This document shows positions 14,822 to 23,268 of a stretch of DNA of 23,876 bases, one piece after another. Made by a program: the position numbers and the translations under genes. How positions within the stretch are numbered: position 1 is the stretch's first letter; every line of letters begins with the position of its first letter. The DNA is from an uncultured Collinsella sp. (GTDB lineage: Bacteria > Actinomycetota > Coriobacteriia > Coriobacteriales > Coriobacteriaceae). The DNA lies in the NCBI GenBank assembly GCA_900544385.1, contig UQVD01000020.1:1-23876 (forward strand), written 5' to 3'. The notes under the pieces were generated by a model. That model saw only the letters and a list, made by a program, of their open reading frames with translations, had not been told where the DNA came from and ran no database searches.

Positions 14822-16168
14822 ATGATCGATCGCTATACCCGCCCGGAGATGGGACACATCTTCTCCCTCGAGAACAAGTACGCCATTTGGCAGGAGATCG
14901 AGGTTCTGGCCTGCGAGGCCCAGGCGGAGCTCGGCAAGATCGGTATTTCCAAAGACGAGGCCCAGTGGATCCGCGACCATGCCAACTTTGAGAAGGCGAA
15001 GGTCGATGAGATCGAGGAAGTCACGCGCCACGACGTCATTGCCTTCCTGACCAACATGAAGGAATACATCGATGCCGATGTTCCCGAGGGCGACCCCAAG
15101 CCCAGCCGCTGGGTTCACTATGGCATGACCAGCTCCGATCTGGGCGACACGGCCCTGTGCTACCAGCTCACCCAGGCCTGCGACCTGATCATCGAGGACG
15201 TCAAGAAGCTCGGCGAGATTTGCAAGCGTCGCGCCTTTGAGGAGCGCAACACGCTCTGTGCCGGCCGCACTCATGGCATCCACGCCGAGCCGATGACCTT
15301 CGGCATGAAGTTTGGCTCTTGGGCCTGGGAGCTCAAGCGCGATCTGGATCGTCTTGAGGACGCCCGCAAGAATGTTGCCTTCGGTGCTATCTCGGGCGCT
15401 GTCGGCACGTACAGCTCCATCGAGCCGTTCGTCGAGGAGTACGTCTGCGAGCACCTGGGCCTGGTCCACGATCCTCTGTCCACGCAGGTCATCAGCCGCG
15501 ATCACCATGCCTACCTTGCCGGCGTGCTTGCCACCACCGCAGCCACCTGTGAGCGCATCGCTACCGAGGTTCGCAATCTACAGAAGACCGATACGCTCGA
15601 GGCCGAGGAGCCGTTCCGTAAGGGCCAAAAGGGCAGCTCAGCCATGCCGCACAAGCGCAACCCCATCACCATGGAGAAAGTCTGCGGTCTGTCGCGCGTC
15701 GTGAAGGCCAACGCGCAGGTTGCCTTCGACAACGTCGCCCTGTGGCACGAGCGTGACATTTCGCACTCCTCTGCCGAGCGCGTCGCCCAGGCCGACAGCT
15801 TCATCGCCCTCGACCACATGTTCCAGTGCCTCATTCGCGTTATCGACGGCCTGCAGCTGTACCCTGCCCGCATGATGGCCAACCTCAATAAGACCCGCGG
15901 CCTCATCTTCTCCTCCAAGGTGCTGCTCGCCCTCGTCGACACGGGCATCACCCGCGAGGACGCGTACGCCATTGTGCAGGAGAACGCCATGGCAACCTGG
16001 CACGAGGTACAGGATTGTGTCTCCGGCCCCACCTTTAAGGAACGTCTCGAGGCCGACCCGCGCTGCACCGTCAGCCAGGAGAAGCTCGACGAGATCTTTG
16101 ATCCATGGGACTTCCTCACTCGTATCGACACAGTCTTTGATCGTCTGGAGCAGCTGAGCTTCGAGTAG
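14822..16168 (+). CDS. purB: Adenylosuccinate lyase
   Basis: A 448-residue cytoplasmic fumarase/aspartase-superfamily enzyme. It splits SAICAR to AICAR plus fumarate and adenylosuccinate to AMP plus fumarate, two steps of purine synthesis. Visible motifs: TSSDLGDT (103-110), AGRTHGIHAEP with the catalytic His near 151, and the signature GSSAMPHKRNP (271-281) with the catalytic serine loop. Length is normal (430-480). The ATG at 14822 has AAGGAG (14811-14816) five bases upstream; the longer open frame from 14756 would cross the promoter. It is followed by a terminator hairpin, so it is probably monocistronic, although purC lies about 4 kb downstream on the same strand. Confidence 0.96.
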   Translation: MIDRYTRPEMGHIFSLENKYAIWQEIEVLACEAQAELGKIGISKDEAQWIRDHANFEKAKVDEIEEVTRHDVIAFLTNMKEYIDADVPEGDPKPSRWVHYGMTSSDLGDTALCYQLTQACDLIIEDVKKLGEICKRRAFEERNTLCAGRTHGIHAEPMTFGMKFGSWAWELKRDLDRLEDARKNVAFGAISGAVGTYSSIEPFVEEYVCEHLGLVHDPLSTQVISRDHHAYLAGVLATTAATCERIATEVRNLQKTDTLEAEEPFRKGQKGSSAMPHKRNPITMEKVCGLSRVVKANAQVAFDNVALWHERDISHSSAERVAQADSFIALDHMFQCLIRVIDGLQLYPARMMANLNKTRGLIFSSKVLLALVDTGITREDAYAIVQENAMATWHEVQDCVSGPTFKERLEADPRCTVSQEKLDEIFDPWDFLTRIDTVFDRLEQLSFE

Positions 16169-16194
16169 GTTCGGGCATAACGTTAGCTTTTTAG

Positions 16195-16244
16195 GGCGCT
16201 TTGCTGGTAATGTGTGTTGCCGGCAAAGCGCCTCGTTGCATTTT
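16195..16244 (+). terminator. purB terminator hairpin
   Basis: GGCGCTTTGCTGG (16195-16207) pairs with CCGGCAAAGCGCC (16220-16232), 13 bp with one G-T pair and a 12-nt loop. The T run is displaced (TTTT at 16241-16244), so termination may be partial. Confidence 0.6.
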
Positions 16245-16263
16245 GGGAAAGACGGGGATAATA
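16236..16263 (+). promoter_or_regulatory. Possible promoter of the TSCPD/lipoprotein genes
   Basis: TTGCAT (16236-16241) and ATAATA (16258-16263) are 16 bases apart, 33 bases upstream of the next start codon. Confidence 0.35.
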
Positions 16264-16296
16264 GTCGTCTCGAATAACATTCTGAGAGGGGATCGC

Positions 16297-16560
16297 ATGA
16301 TTTCGTTTGATTACAAGCCTCAGGGCGTGTGTGCTCGCAATATTCACCTTGACCTTTCCGATGACGGCAACAAGGTGATGGGCGTTGAGTTTACCGGCGG
16401 CTGCGATGGCAATCTCAAGGCTATCTCCAAGCTGGTCGAGGGCGCTCCTGCCGATCGCGTAATCGAGGTTCTCGCCGGTAATACCTGCGGTATGAAAAAG
16501 ACCTCCTGCGCCGACCAGCTTACACGCGCTATCGAGGCCGCTCGCGCCGAGATCGCCTAA
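16297..16560 (+). CDS. TSCPD-domain protein, TIGR03905 type
   Basis: An 87-residue protein that I match from memory to the small uncharacterised TIGR03905/TSCPD family. It has the defining C-terminal motif CGMKKTSCADQL (C64, C71) and a central VEFTGGCDGNLKAI (C36), with a further cysteine at C12. The conserved cysteines suggest metal or redox binding; related TSCPD domains occur at the C-terminus of some ribonucleotide reductases. The biochemical role is unknown. The ATG at 16297 has GAGAGGGG (16284-16291) five bases upstream; the open frame from 16201 runs through the terminator. Its stop codon overlaps the next ATG by one base (TAATG), so the two genes are coupled. Confidence 0.85.
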   Translation: MISFDYKPQGVCARNIHLDLSDDGNKVMGVEFTGGCDGNLKAISKLVEGAPADRVIEVLAGNTCGMKKTSCADQLTRAIEAARAEIA

Positions 16561-17771
16561 TGGGTATCGCCGATCACATCAAGAACGGAATATCGCGTCG
16601 CGGCTTTGTACTCGGTGGGGCTGCCGCGGGCGCTGCCACGGTGCTTGCCGGATGCTCGAAAAAAACGGGCACCAGCGATGATGCCGCCGGCGAGCCGCAG
16701 GTTATCAAGGATGATTCCAAAATCATCTCGATTACGGATGAGTACGAGGCAGTCGACATCGATCTTGGGCCGGCGGCGTCATGGACGCTGCCTCTGGGTA
16801 CGCTGCTGTACTACTGCGACGGCGATTACGCCGCGGCGATGATGGCGCCCGCATCGGCACTGCACGCCAACACACTCGGTGTGCTCAACCTGGGCGATGG
16901 CTCGCTTACCACATTAATCGAGGATCCTATCGAGGGCACGGGATATGCATTCTACGATGTCCGTGCCGGCGACAGCGTATTCGCGTGGGTTGAGATGAAC
17001 TTTGCCAATTCATCGTGGAAGCTCTACGGTCAAAATCTGTCGGGCGCTTCGCTCTCTGGCGACGCGGTTGAGCTCGATCGAGGTGGCAAGGACTATGATC
17101 CGCCGCTGTTTACGGCGTTCGGGTCATCAGTCATCTGGTATAAAATGCCCTCGGCAGGTGGCAATAAAACGAGTAGCGATTCGTTTTGCTATCGTCGCTC
17201 GCTTGATAAATCCAAGGCCGAGACAATTTGGAAATCGACGGGCCGCTTTGCATCGGCCCCGCGCGCGAGCGACGGCATTTTGACCATCTCGCCGCGTGTC
17301 CGCAACGACGAGGGCGTCTACTACGGCATAACGGCAATCGATCTGACCGACGGCAACAACACCAAGCGTGCCCAGTTGGTCCTTCCTTCGTCAGTTTCGC
17401 CTTTCGAGGCCGTATATATGGGCGATACCTTCGTGTTTTCTATCGAGGCGGCCTATAGTGGCGTGGGCAGCCTGGGCAATATGGGCACGTATATCGGTAA
17501 TGAGGGAGGGCCGTACCTCTTCCTGTCACGCGAGCCGCTCGCATGTGCGGCTGGCAAGAAGAATAAATACCTTGTTAAGGTACAGGCGTCGCATTTCCTG
17601 ATCGACACCTCTGCCAAGACCTATGGCTCGCTGCTGTCGCCCGACCGCGCTTTGGAGTATGGCGATTATCCAGCTACGGCGGGAAAATCGGACTCATTCC
17701 TTGCGTACGCCACGGTGCGCAACAGCCAGGGTATACCAGAGATGGTCACTGCGCGCCTATTCTCTCTTTAA
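16560..17771 (+). CDS. Putative Tat-exported lipoprotein, possibly beta-propeller
   Basis: 403 residues. The N-terminus has a twin-arginine motif SRRGFVLGG (R13-R14), a small-residue hydrophobic core and a lipobox VLAGC with C32. It is therefore predicted to be exported folded by Tat and lipidated outside the membrane. The mature part has recurring short segments ending in W or Y with G/D turns (SWTLPLGTLLYY, YAFYDVRAGDSVFAWVEM, SSVIWYKMP, GVYYGITAIDL, SFLAYATV), suggesting blades of a TolB/DPP6-like propeller. That fold is an inference. No catalytic motif was found. It is coupled to the TSCPD gene, and a hairpin separates it from the two-component genes, which may sense related surface conditions. 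Confidence 0.7.
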   Translation: MGIADHIKNGISRRGFVLGGAAAGAATVLAGCSKKTGTSDDAAGEPQVIKDDSKIISITDEYEAVDIDLGPAASWTLPLGTLLYYCDGDYAAAMMAPASALHANTLGVLNLGDGSLTTLIEDPIEGTGYAFYDVRAGDSVFAWVEMNFANSSWKLYGQNLSGASLSGDAVELDRGGKDYDPPLFTAFGSSVIWYKMPSAGGNKTSSDSFCYRRSLDKSKAETIWKSTGRFASAPRASDGILTISPRVRNDEGVYYGITAIDLTDGNNTKRAQLVLPSSVSPFEAVYMGDTFVFSIEAAYSGVGSLGNMGTYIGNEGGPYLFLSREPLACAAGKKNKYLVKVQASHFLIDTSAKTYGSLLSPDRALEYGDYPATAGKSDSFLAYATVRNSQGIPEMVTARLFSL

Positions 17772-17830
17772 GCTTAGAGGGGTTAAAAAGGCGACAACAG
17801 GGGAATAAACGCGTTGTAATTGTGAGTACC

Positions 17831-17885
17831 GCCTGCCGAGCTGCCGCGTCATAGCGGCATCCGGCGGGCTCAGGTGCGTTAAAAT
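17831..17885 (+). promoter_or_regulatory. Hairpin and -10 element upstream of the response regulator
   Basis: A two-part stem pairs 17831-17838 with 17862-17869 (one G-T pair) and TGCCGC (17842-17847) with GCGGCA (17854-17859). No T run follows, so it is a poor intrinsic terminator. TAAAAT (17880-17885) just downstream is a possible -10 without a clear -35. Confidence 0.4.
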
Positions 17886-17924
17886 GGGCTTGTTCTTAGC
17901 TAATTGAGACAGGGGGGCCGTGTT

Positions 17925-18647
17925 ATGGCTTCAGATGCAAAAAAGATTCTGCTGGTCGAGGATGAGAAGGCAATCCGTGACGCCGTCGCTGCCTATCTCG
18001 AGCGCGAAGGCTACTGGGTTGTGGGCGTCGGCGACGGCCAGTCCGCGATCGAGGAGTTCGAGAAGCATCAGTTCGACCTGGTCGTGCTCGACCTTATGCT
18101 CCCCAAGATCCCCGGCGAGCGCGTTTGCCGCACCATTCGCGATACCTCGGATGTCCCCATCATCATGCTGACGGCTAAGGGCGAGATCGAGGACCGTATT
18201 ATCGGTCTTGAGCTCGGCGCCGACGACTATCTGATTAAGCCGTTCTCGCCGCGCGAGCTCGTCGCTCGCGTTCGCGCTCTGTTCCGCCGTGCCCATCAGG
18301 CCGACGAGCCCGCCGTCGAGGTACTCGACTTCGGCGATCTGGTCATCGATATCTCGGGCCACAAGATCTTGGTCGAGGGCAAGGAAGTCGATCTGACGGC
18401 TTCCGAGTTCAAGCTGCTCACCACGCTTGCCCGCCATCCCGGCCGTGTGTATAACCGCATGGAGCTGGTCGAGAAAGTGCTCGGGTATGACTTTGAGGGC
18501 TATGAGCGCACCATCGATAGCCACGTGAAGAATCTTCGCGCCAAGCTGGGCGATGATCCCAAGAAGCCCAAGTGGCTCTACACCGTCCATGGTGTCGGCT
18601 ATCGCTTCGAGGCTCCGGCCAAGACCGATAAGTCGGACGAGAAATAG
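17925..18647 (+). CDS. OmpR/PhoB-family response regulator
   Basis: 240 residues. The N-terminal receiver domain (about 6-120) has acidic residues E12-D13, phosphoacceptor D56 (VVLDLMLP), T83 and K105 (YLIKPFSPREL). The C-terminal winged-helix DNA-binding domain (about 138-232) has LTASEFKLLTTLARHPGRVYNR, the recognition helix ERTIDSHVKNLRAKLG and VHGVGYRFE. It should be phosphorylated by the kinase encoded 11 bases downstream and then regulate transcription. The ATG at 17925 is chosen for AGGGGGG (17911-17917) seven bases upstream; a TTG at 17904 would place the ribosome site inside the gene. The target genes are unknown. Similarity to a named system such as MtrA or PhoP cannot be decided by eye. 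Confidence 0.95.
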   Translation: MASDAKKILLVEDEKAIRDAVAAYLEREGYWVVGVGDGQSAIEEFEKHQFDLVVLDLMLPKIPGERVCRTIRDTSDVPIIMLTAKGEIEDRIIGLELGADDYLIKPFSPRELVARVRALFRRAHQADEPAVEVLDFGDLVIDISGHKILVEGKEVDLTASEFKLLTTLARHPGRVYNRMELVEKVLGYDFEGYERTIDSHVKNLRAKLGDDPKKPKWLYTVHGVGYRFEAPAKTDKSDEK

Positions 18648-18658
18648 GGAAATCACAT

Positions 18659-20224
18659 ATGACACCTGCGCGCTTTGAAATCGGACAAAAGCACAAGCAG
18701 GAGAGCGAGGCGGGTTCCAAGGCTAGTTGGAACACGCCTCGTTCCGATTCACGGCCAACGATGAGCTATCCCTCGCGCATGGCACTTGCTTTTGCTCTGA
18801 CATCGCTCATGACGGTATTGGTGCTGGTGGGCGTTGTCTCTGTTGTGTGGGGCACAGTCTTTTCGGATTACACACGCTCCAATATCGTCGAAATCGCAAA
18901 TTCCGCTGCCGAGAAGTTGGCAACCTCATATGAGGAAAACGGTTCCTGGACCGCGGGGGAACTGCGTACGGTCGCGACATCGAGCTTGGTGTCCGACGAT
19001 CTTGGTATGCAGGTCGTCAATAAAAAGGGCGTCATCGTCTACGACGACTCGTGGCCCTCGGCAAGCGCTACTGCCGATGTACGCGAAAATCAGGCGACGA
19101 CCGACGACACGAGCGGCAAGAGGGCATCGCACAGCCCAGTCTCGTCTGCTCCCACCGATTCCAATAGTGTTGCCAACGTTGAGATCGTGACGTCCTCCGG
19201 CGAGCACGTGGGCCAGGTCAAATTGTGGGCGATTGGCTCCGATGCCCTGCTCACCAGGGCAGATTCAGCATTCAGAGAGAAGACCTTTAACGCCATGGCC
19301 CTCGCCGCGGTTGTTGCAATCTGCATTTCGGTCGTTATCGGATCGCTCGTGTCGCGCATGCTCACCAAGCCGATTCATCGCATCACCAGTACCGCAAAGC
19401 AAATCCGTGACGGCGACCTGTCGGCTCGCACGGGACTGCGCGGTGATGACGAGATCGATCAGCTGGGTGAGACCTTCGATGAGATGGCCACTTCGCTCGA
19501 GAAGGATATGAAACATGAGAAACGCCTGACCTCAGACGTTGCACACGAGCTTCGCACGCCGCTTATGGCCATGCTCGCAACGGTCGAGGCCATGCAGGAT
19601 GGCGTGTATCCCACCGACGATGAGCATTTGGAGACCGTTGCTTCCGAGACGCGTCGCCTGGCTCGTCTGGTGCAGCAGATGCTCGACCTGTCGCGCATGG
19701 AAAACAGCACGGCTCCGCTCAACCTTGAGCCGGTGGACATGGTTCCTTTCGTGCGATCGATTGTGAACGGCCAGGAGCGTCTGTTTGCCGACCGTGACCT
19801 TCGTTTGCGCTTTGCAGATGAGACGCAGGGCCACGACGATGTCGTCGAAGCCGATCCCGACATGATCACGCAATGCGTCATCAACCTCATGAGCAACGCC
19901 ATGCGCTACACCCCCGAGGGCGGTTGGGTCGTGGTGTCGGTGCTCAGTGACCGCAAGCACGTCAGCATTGCCGTTTCTGATACCGGCATCGGTATTGCCA
20001 AGGACGATCTGTCGCGCATCTTCGGGCGGTTTTGGCGCGCCGATGCCAGCCGCGCCCGCGAAGCTGGCGGCCTGGGCGTGGGCCTCGCCGTGACTAAACA
20101 GATCGTCGAGCGCCATCATGGCTACATTTCCGTGGAGTCGGAGCTTGGAAAGGGTACGACTTTTACAATTCATCTGCCCCGCGAGCACACGGCAGACGCG
20201 GCATCTACTACAATGGAGCACTAG
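18659..20224 (+). CDS. Sensor histidine kinase, HAMP-HisKA-HATPase
   Basis: 521 residues. A hydrophilic N-terminus (1-38) precedes TM1 (about 41-68) and an extracytoplasmic segment (about 70-205) with a Ser/Thr/Asp-rich stretch at 130-172. TM2 (about 211-234) and a HAMP domain (about 235-287, LTKPIHRITSTAKQI) follow. HisKA has H296 in SDVAHELRTPL, and the HATPase domain shows the N box NLMSNAMRYTPEGG, G1 DTGIGI, F box FGRFWRAD and G2 GGLGVGLAVTK. All catalytic residues are present. It should autophosphorylate in response to an envelope signal and pass phosphate to the adjacent regulator. The ATG at 18659 has AGGGA eight bases upstream. An inner Met at 35 would still include TM1. Confidence 0.94.
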   Translation: MTPARFEIGQKHKQESEAGSKASWNTPRSDSRPTMSYPSRMALAFALTSLMTVLVLVGVVSVVWGTVFSDYTRSNIVEIANSAAEKLATSYEENGSWTAGELRTVATSSLVSDDLGMQVVNKKGVIVYDDSWPSASATADVRENQATTDDTSGKRASHSPVSSAPTDSNSVANVEIVTSSGEHVGQVKLWAIGSDALLTRADSAFREKTFNAMALAAVVAICISVVIGSLVSRMLTKPIHRITSTAKQIRDGDLSARTGLRGDDEIDQLGETFDEMATSLEKDMKHEKRLTSDVAHELRTPLMAMLATVEAMQDGVYPTDDEHLETVASETRRLARLVQQMLDLSRMENSTAPLNLEPVDMVPFVRSIVNGQERLFADRDLRLRFADETQGHDDVVEADPDMITQCVINLMSNAMRYTPEGGWVVVSVLSDRKHVSIAVSDTGIGIAKDDLSRIFGRFWRADASRAREAGGLGVGLAVTKQIVERHHGYISVESELGKGTTFTIHLPREHTADAASTTMEH

Positions 20225-20282
20225 CTTTTCGCTATTCGGTGAAGGAGGGGCCGCGTCCCTGCCGCTCCGAGTTTGCGAAAAC

Positions 20283-20302
20283 ATGCGGGAAAGAACCCGC
20301 AT
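20283..20302 (+). terminator. Weak hairpin between kinase gene and purC
   Basis: ATGCGGG (20283-20289) pairs with CCCGCAT (20296-20302) around AAAGAA, followed by TTCTGT. It may be a weak terminator for the two-component operon or a leader structure of purC. No purine riboswitch core was recognised. Confidence 0.4.
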
Positions 20303-20333
20303 TTCTGTCGTATTTAGGTAAGGAGTGACTCAC

Positions 20334-21221
20334 GTGACAACGATGGAGCGTCGTCCGGATTCCCGTGGCAAGGTTCGTGATATTTACGATGCCGGTGAAA
20401 ACCTGCTGATGGTCGCCACCGACCGCATTTCTGCGTTTGACTTCATTCTTCCCGACGAGATTCCGTTTAAGGGAGAGGTACTCAATCGCATCTCGGCATT
20501 CTGGTTCGATAAGTTTGCCGACATCGTCCCCAACCATCTCGTTTCCATCGACCCGGCGGATTTCCCCGAGGAGTTTGCTGAGTATCGTGACTACCTCGCT
20601 GGCCGCGCCATGCTGGTTAAGAAGGCCCAGACGATTCCTATCGAGTGCATCGTCCGCGGCTATCTGACCGGTTCGGGCAAGAAGACCTACGACGAGAACG
20701 GCACCGTCTGCGGCATCCAGCTGCCTGAGGGCCTGACCGAGGCTTCCAAGCTTCCTGAGCCGCTGTTCACGCCGTCCACGAAGGCCGAGATCGGTGACCA
20801 CGACGAGAACATCTCGTTCGAGCGTTGCTGCGAGATCGTGGGCGAGGACATCGCCACGCAGATTCGCGACCTTTCCCTCAAGATTTACAAGGCTGCCGCC
20901 GAGTACGCCGCGACCCGTGGCATCATCATTGCCGACACCAAGTTCGAGTTTGGTGTCATCGAGGGCAAGGTCACGCTGATCGACGAGTGCCTCACGCCCG
21001 ACTCCAGCCGTTTCTGGCCTGCTGCCAGCTACGAGGAGGGCAAGATCCAGCCTAGCTACGACAAGCAATTCGTCCGCAATTGGCTCAAGGCCAACTGGGA
21101 TATGACGGGGGAGACCCCGCACCTGCCCGCCGAGGTCATCGATGGCACGTCCGAGCGCTATCGCGAGGCCTTCCAGATCATCACGGGCTCCCAGTTCACA
21201 AGCATGAAGGAGAACGCATAA
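20334..21221 (+). CDS. purC: Phosphoribosylaminoimidazole-succinocarboxamide (SAICAR) synthase
   Basis: A 295-residue cytoplasmic enzyme joining CAIR and aspartate with ATP to make SAICAR, the substrate of the purB product encoded upstream. Visible motifs: RGKVRDIYDAGENLLMVATDRISAFD at the N-terminus (ATP site), IECIVRGYLTGSG in the middle, and DTKFEFG followed by LIDECLTPDSSRFWP. It belongs to the longer, about 300-residue class rather than the 240-residue E. coli form. Start choice: a GTG at 20325 overlaps the AAGGAG (20320-20325) itself, so the GTG at 20334, eight bases after that site, is preferred; ATG at 20343 is possible. Its 3' end carries the ribosome site of the next gene. Confidence 0.95.
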   Translation: MTTMERRPDSRGKVRDIYDAGENLLMVATDRISAFDFILPDEIPFKGEVLNRISAFWFDKFADIVPNHLVSIDPADFPEEFAEYRDYLAGRAMLVKKAQTIPIECIVRGYLTGSGKKTYDENGTVCGIQLPEGLTEASKLPEPLFTPSTKAEIGDHDENISFERCCEIVGEDIATQIRDLSLKIYKAAAEYAATRGIIIADTKFEFGVIEGKVTLIDECLTPDSSRFWPAASYEEGKIQPSYDKQFVRNWLKANWDMTGETPHLPAEVIDGTSERYREAFQIITGSQFTSMKENA

Positions 21222-21797
21222 GTGAGTACCCGTAGCGCCACGAACAAGCGCACGCAATCCCACGAAGTTACCGGGGTTGCGCGCAAGTCTGCCGCATCTG
21301 CTAAGCCCGCTCGTCAGGCAGCAAGCTCTGTTCGCGTCGTGCCGGCTTCGTCTAAGGCACGCCGCAAAGAGCTCGAGAAGGGCGAGAGCCTCGAGGGCCT
21401 CTCTAAAGAGGAGAAGCGCGCCCGCAAGGCTAAGCAGCGCGCCAAGGAGGACCGCATCTATACGGTGTCGAATATCCTCCTCAAGCAGGACGAGGACTAC
21501 ACCAAGCGCCGTCGCATCTGGTGGATTGTGCTCGCCATTGGCATGGTGCTCGTCGTGGCAATTTGGGCCTCGCTGTACTTCGCTCCCGCTGGCATGGTGT
21601 CCAGCCCTGTCCAGATGGTCGGCATTGTTTTGTCCTATGTCGTCATTCTGGGCGACTTCATTTACGACTTCGTGCGCATCCGTCCCCTGCGTAATATGTA
21701 TCGCACGCAGGCCGAGGGCATGTCCGACAATAAGCTCAACGCTCTTATCGAGCGCTCGGCTGCCGAGGAGGACAAGAAGGACTCCAAGAAGAAGTAG
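21222..21797 (+). CDS. Conserved hypothetical membrane protein with basic N-terminus
   Basis: 191 residues. The GTG start directly follows the purC stop (TAA GTG), with AAGGAG (21207-21212) nine bases upstream inside purC, so translation is probably coupled. Residues 1-100 are very basic and hydrophilic (Ala/Lys/Arg-rich, likely helical around 48-78). Two membrane helices follow (about 100-122 and 128-148), then the cytoplasmic tail RIRPLRNMYRTQAEGM and a charged Lys-rich end. Both ends are probably cytoplasmic. No named domain is recognised; it resembles small actinobacterial membrane proteins of unknown function. The basic N-terminus might contact nucleic acid or phospholipid. Confidence 0.8.
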   Translation: MSTRSATNKRTQSHEVTGVARKSAASAKPARQAASSVRVVPASSKARRKELEKGESLEGLSKEEKRARKAKQRAKEDRIYTVSNILLKQDEDYTKRRRIWWIVLAIGMVLVVAIWASLYFAPAGMVSSPVQMVGIVLSYVVILGDFIYDFVRIRPLRNMYRTQAEGMSDNKLNALIERSAAEEDKKDSKKK

Positions 21798-21800
21798 CGT

Positions 21801-21854
21801 TTGCATACATACTTATCGCTAAGATATAAGGCGCGTCGTTTTTGCGGCGCGCCT
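21801..21854 (+). promoter_or_regulatory. Possible promoter and hairpin before the M29 aminopeptidase
   Basis: TTGCAT (21801-21806) and TATAAG (21825-21830) are 18 bases apart. They are overlapped by a hairpin pairing AGGCGCGTCG (21829-21838) with CGGCGCGCCT (21845-21854). The hairpin has a T-rich loop rather than a T tail, so it could be a weak terminator for the purC operon. The two readings compete. Confidence 0.4.
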
Positions 21855-21886
21855 ATTTACTGTTCTATAGATAGATGGAGTGGCAC

Positions 21887-23167
21887 ATGATTCGAGCTGC
21901 CCTGACGGTCGAAGAGGCTCTGGAGGGTATGAAGGCCCTGGAGCCCAAGATTAAAAACTACGCGCGCCTGGTCGTCCGCAAGGGCGTAAACGTCAAGCCC
22001 GGCCAGGAGGTCGTCGTTCAGTCTCCGGTCGAGTGCGCGCCGTTTGCGCGCGTGGTGGTCGCGGAGGCCTATGCTGCCGGCGCCGGCCACGTGACGGTCA
22101 TCTGGGCCGATGATGCCGTGACGAGGCTCACGTACGAGCATGTCGAGAAAAGCTATTTTGAGCAGACGCCCGAGTGGAAGCGCATGCAGCTGGATTCCTT
22201 GGCCCAGGATGGTGCCTGCTTTGTCTTTATCGAGGGTGCGGATCCTGCAGCCCTCAAGGGCATCGATCCAGCCAAGCCGGCCGCGGCATCCAAGGCGAGG
22301 AATACGCAGTGCAAAGTTTTCCGCCGTGGACTGGATTACAACATCAATCCGTGGTGCATCGCCGGCGCTCCGGTCGTGGCTTGGGCGCACGAGGTGTTTC
22401 CGGGAGACACTGATGAGGTTGCAATCTATAAGCTGTGGAATGCGATTCTGCACACCGCGCGCGCCGATGGCCAGGACCCGGAGAGCGACTGGGAACTTCA
22501 TGACGCCGCATTCGAAAAGAACCTGCGTTTCCTGAACGACAATCGTTTCGACTATCTGCATTACACCGCGGCAAATGGAACCGATCTAACGATTGGCATG
22601 ACGAAGGGTCACGAGTGGGCCGGCGGCAAGGGCAAGACGCCCGATGGACACCCCTTCTTCCCCAACATTCCCACCGAGGAAGTCTTCACCTCGCCCGATC
22701 GCATGCGCGCCGACGGTATCGTGTACTCGGCCATGCCGCTCATCCACCACGGCAATAAAGTCGACGATTTTTGGATTAAGTTCGAGGGCGGCCGCGTGGT
22801 GGACTACGACGCCCGCGTGGGCAAGGCAACGCTCGCAAGTATCATCGATACTGACGAGGGCGCTGCTCACCTGGGGGAGGTCGCGCTCATTTCCAAGAAC
22901 ACGCCGATCCGCGAAAGTGGTGTTCTGTTCTACGATACGCTCTATGACGAGAACGCTAGCTGCCATCTCGCGCTAGGTGTCGGTTTCCCCGAATGCATCG
23001 AGGGTGGGTATGACATGTCCAAGGAGGAGCTCCTGGAGCATGGTGTTAACGTCTCGAGCACGCACGTCGATTTTATGATCGGCACGGACGACATCGATAT
23101 TACGGGCATTACGCCTGATGGACGTGAAGTTGTGATTTTCCAGAACGGCCAATGGAGTTGGGAATAG
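21887..23167 (+). CDS. M29-family metallo-aminopeptidase (aminopeptidase T/PepS type)
   Basis: A 426-residue cytoplasmic enzyme that removes N-terminal residues from peptides using two metal ions. The expected M29 ligands are present at family spacing: E264 (NIPTEEVFTSPD), E331 (LGEVAL), H360 (ENASCHLALG), H393 and D395 (STHVDFMIG). The spacing agrees closely with that recalled for AmpT (253, 319, 348, 381, 383). Start choice: the ATG at 21887 has GGAG six bases upstream. An ATG at 21875 would add four residues but lacks a ribosome site, and its own codons form the GGAG. It is a single gene followed by tRNA-Lys. Its role is likely use of peptides as nutrients. Confidence 0.94.
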   Translation: MIRAALTVEEALEGMKALEPKIKNYARLVVRKGVNVKPGQEVVVQSPVECAPFARVVVAEAYAAGAGHVTVIWADDAVTRLTYEHVEKSYFEQTPEWKRMQLDSLAQDGACFVFIEGADPAALKGIDPAKPAAASKARNTQCKVFRRGLDYNINPWCIAGAPVVAWAHEVFPGDTDEVAIYKLWNAILHTARADGQDPESDWELHDAAFEKNLRFLNDNRFDYLHYTAANGTDLTIGMTKGHEWAGGKGKTPDGHPFFPNIPTEEVFTSPDRMRADGIVYSAMPLIHHGNKVDDFWIKFEGGRVVDYDARVGKATLASIIDTDEGAAHLGEVALISKNTPIRESGVLFYDTLYDENASCHLALGVGFPECIEGGYDMSKEELLEHGVNVSSTHVDFMIGTDDIDITGITPDGREVVIFQNGQWSWE

Positions 23168-23186
23168 TCCCAGACCGTGGTACAAT
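23158..23186 (+). promoter_or_regulatory. tRNA-Lys promoter
   Basis: TTGGGA (23158-23163), a 17-base spacer and TACAAT (23181-23186), nine bases before the tRNA. The -35 overlaps the last codons of the aminopeptidase gene. Confidence 0.75.
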
Positions 23187-23195
23187 GCCACCCGC

Positions 23196-23268
23196 GGGCC
23201 GTTAGCTCAGCTGGCAGAGCAGGGGACTTTTAATCCCAAGGTCCAGGGTTCGAACCCCTGACGGCCCA
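23196..23268 (+). tRNA. tRNA-Lys (anticodon TTT)
   Basis: The acceptor GGGCCGT (23196-23202) pairs with ACGGCCC (23261-23267), discriminator A. The D arm is GCTC/GAGC, the anticodon loop CTTTTAA and the T arm CAGGGTTCGAACCCCTG. The top anticodon-stem pair is a G-A mismatch. After the discriminator the DNA reads CCCA, so an exact CCA is not encoded and would be added enzymatically. Confidence 0.95.

Noticed and set aside
20232..21806. 524-residue minus-strand open frame across purC and the next gene
   Set aside because: Antisense shadow of two well-supported genes; no domain or ribosome site.
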